Shown: positions 63,867-64,000 of the stretch, in pieces
Numbering within the stretch: position 1 is the stretch's first letter
Layout: every line of letters begins with the position of its first letter
Assembly: GCA_977006965.1 (NCBI GenBank)
Contig: OZ345370.1
Span: forward strand, 1,488,001 to 1,552,000
Origin: Phymatolithon calcareum
Taxonomy: Eukaryota; Rhodophyta; Florideophyceae; Hapalidiales
DNA: 64,000 nt
Direction: 5' to 3'
The notes under the pieces: model-generated
Seen by the model: only the letters and a program-made list of their open reading frames with translations
Databases searched by the model: none
What the model was told of the DNA's origin: nothing
Position numbers and translations under genes: made by a program

Positions 63867-64000
63867 TCATGTAGAGCCCGCCAGAGCGGCCTGTGGAACT
63901 TGAATGGGTGCTACTGATATTATTGTCTGTGCAGCCGTGGCTGAAGCGACATTTGGTGCGGCTGCAGTAGTCGGTGGAGGAATGGAGCCTGTTGTTCCCG
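63867..64000 (-). CDS. possible 3' end of a gene running off the right edge
   Basis: The minus strand is open from the edge to a stop at 63867-63869, reading Ala/Thr/Pro-rich sequence (IPPPTTAAAPNVASATAAQ and on to PQAALAGST). The composition suggests a disordered C-terminus of a real protein, but only about 43 codons are visible. Confidence 0.3.
   Translation of the reverse strand, partial: GTTGSIPPPTTAAAPNVASATAAQTIISVAPIQVPQAALAGST

Overview
This is a 64 kb piece of a eukaryotic nuclear genome. It carries ordinary eukaryotic housekeeping genes (SF3B4, NOG2/GNL2, DCAF13/SOF1, RNase H2A, NSE4, PrimPol, seipin, an ArfGAP, a PTAR1-like protein) together with plastid-type genes: a lycopene cyclase with a transit-peptide-like leader and a short cyanobacterial/plastid-type membrane protein. 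Most genes are single uninterrupted ORFs. Only four genes need introns (five introns in my models, 71-147 nt, GT-AG, several with a CTAAC/TTAAC branch-site-like element). A photosynthetic, intron-poor, fairly compact nuclear genome suggests a red alga or relative; this is inference and the species is not identified. No convincing tRNA, rRNA or CRISPR was seen.

Layout. 1-5.6 kb: no recognisable gene; contains a 554-bp pogo/Tigger-like MITE and many short ACTGTAC-type motifs. 5.8-21.1 kb: gene island with a 1226-aa unknown protein, a three-exon BCH/CRAL-TRIO protein, a two-exon YqgF/RuvX-type protein, a possible BORCS5-like protein, NSE4, an ABM-domain protein, two-exon RNase H2A and a 713-aa unknown with a weakly alpha-COP-like C-terminus. 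21.1-28.2 kb: repeat-rich, with two near-identical Hsp20 genes in a roughly 2-kb palindrome and a decayed partial copy of the 713-aa gene. 28.2-32.1 kb: tight cluster of lycopene cyclase, PTAR1, DUF6737-like protein and bZIP. 32-36 kb: mostly non-coding with palindromes. 36.2-51.1 kb: seipin, NOG2, a broken piggyBac-like fragment, SF3B4, a low-complexity Lys/Ser-rich protein, an ArfGAP and PrimPol. 51-53.7 kb: no gene, two hairpins. 53.7-58.8 kb: a type-I RNase H fused to C2H2 zinc fingers, cysteinyl-tRNA synthetase and DCAF13/SOF1. 58.8-64 kb: an 855-bp foldback element, two copies of a LINE 3' end, a 39-bp minisatellite and possibly the end of a gene running off the right edge.

The most unusual global feature is the number of near-perfect inverted repeats, from 11-bp-arm hairpins up to the roughly 900-bp-arm Hsp20 palindrome, nearly all intergenic. 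The most unusual gene is the RNase H-zinc finger fusion. The genes do not form one pathway: they are paired head-to-head or tail-to-tail with gaps of 70-315 bp, typical of a compact nuclear genome. All ORFs quoted were checked for a real ATG; where the open frame began with another codon I moved the start to the first plausible ATG.
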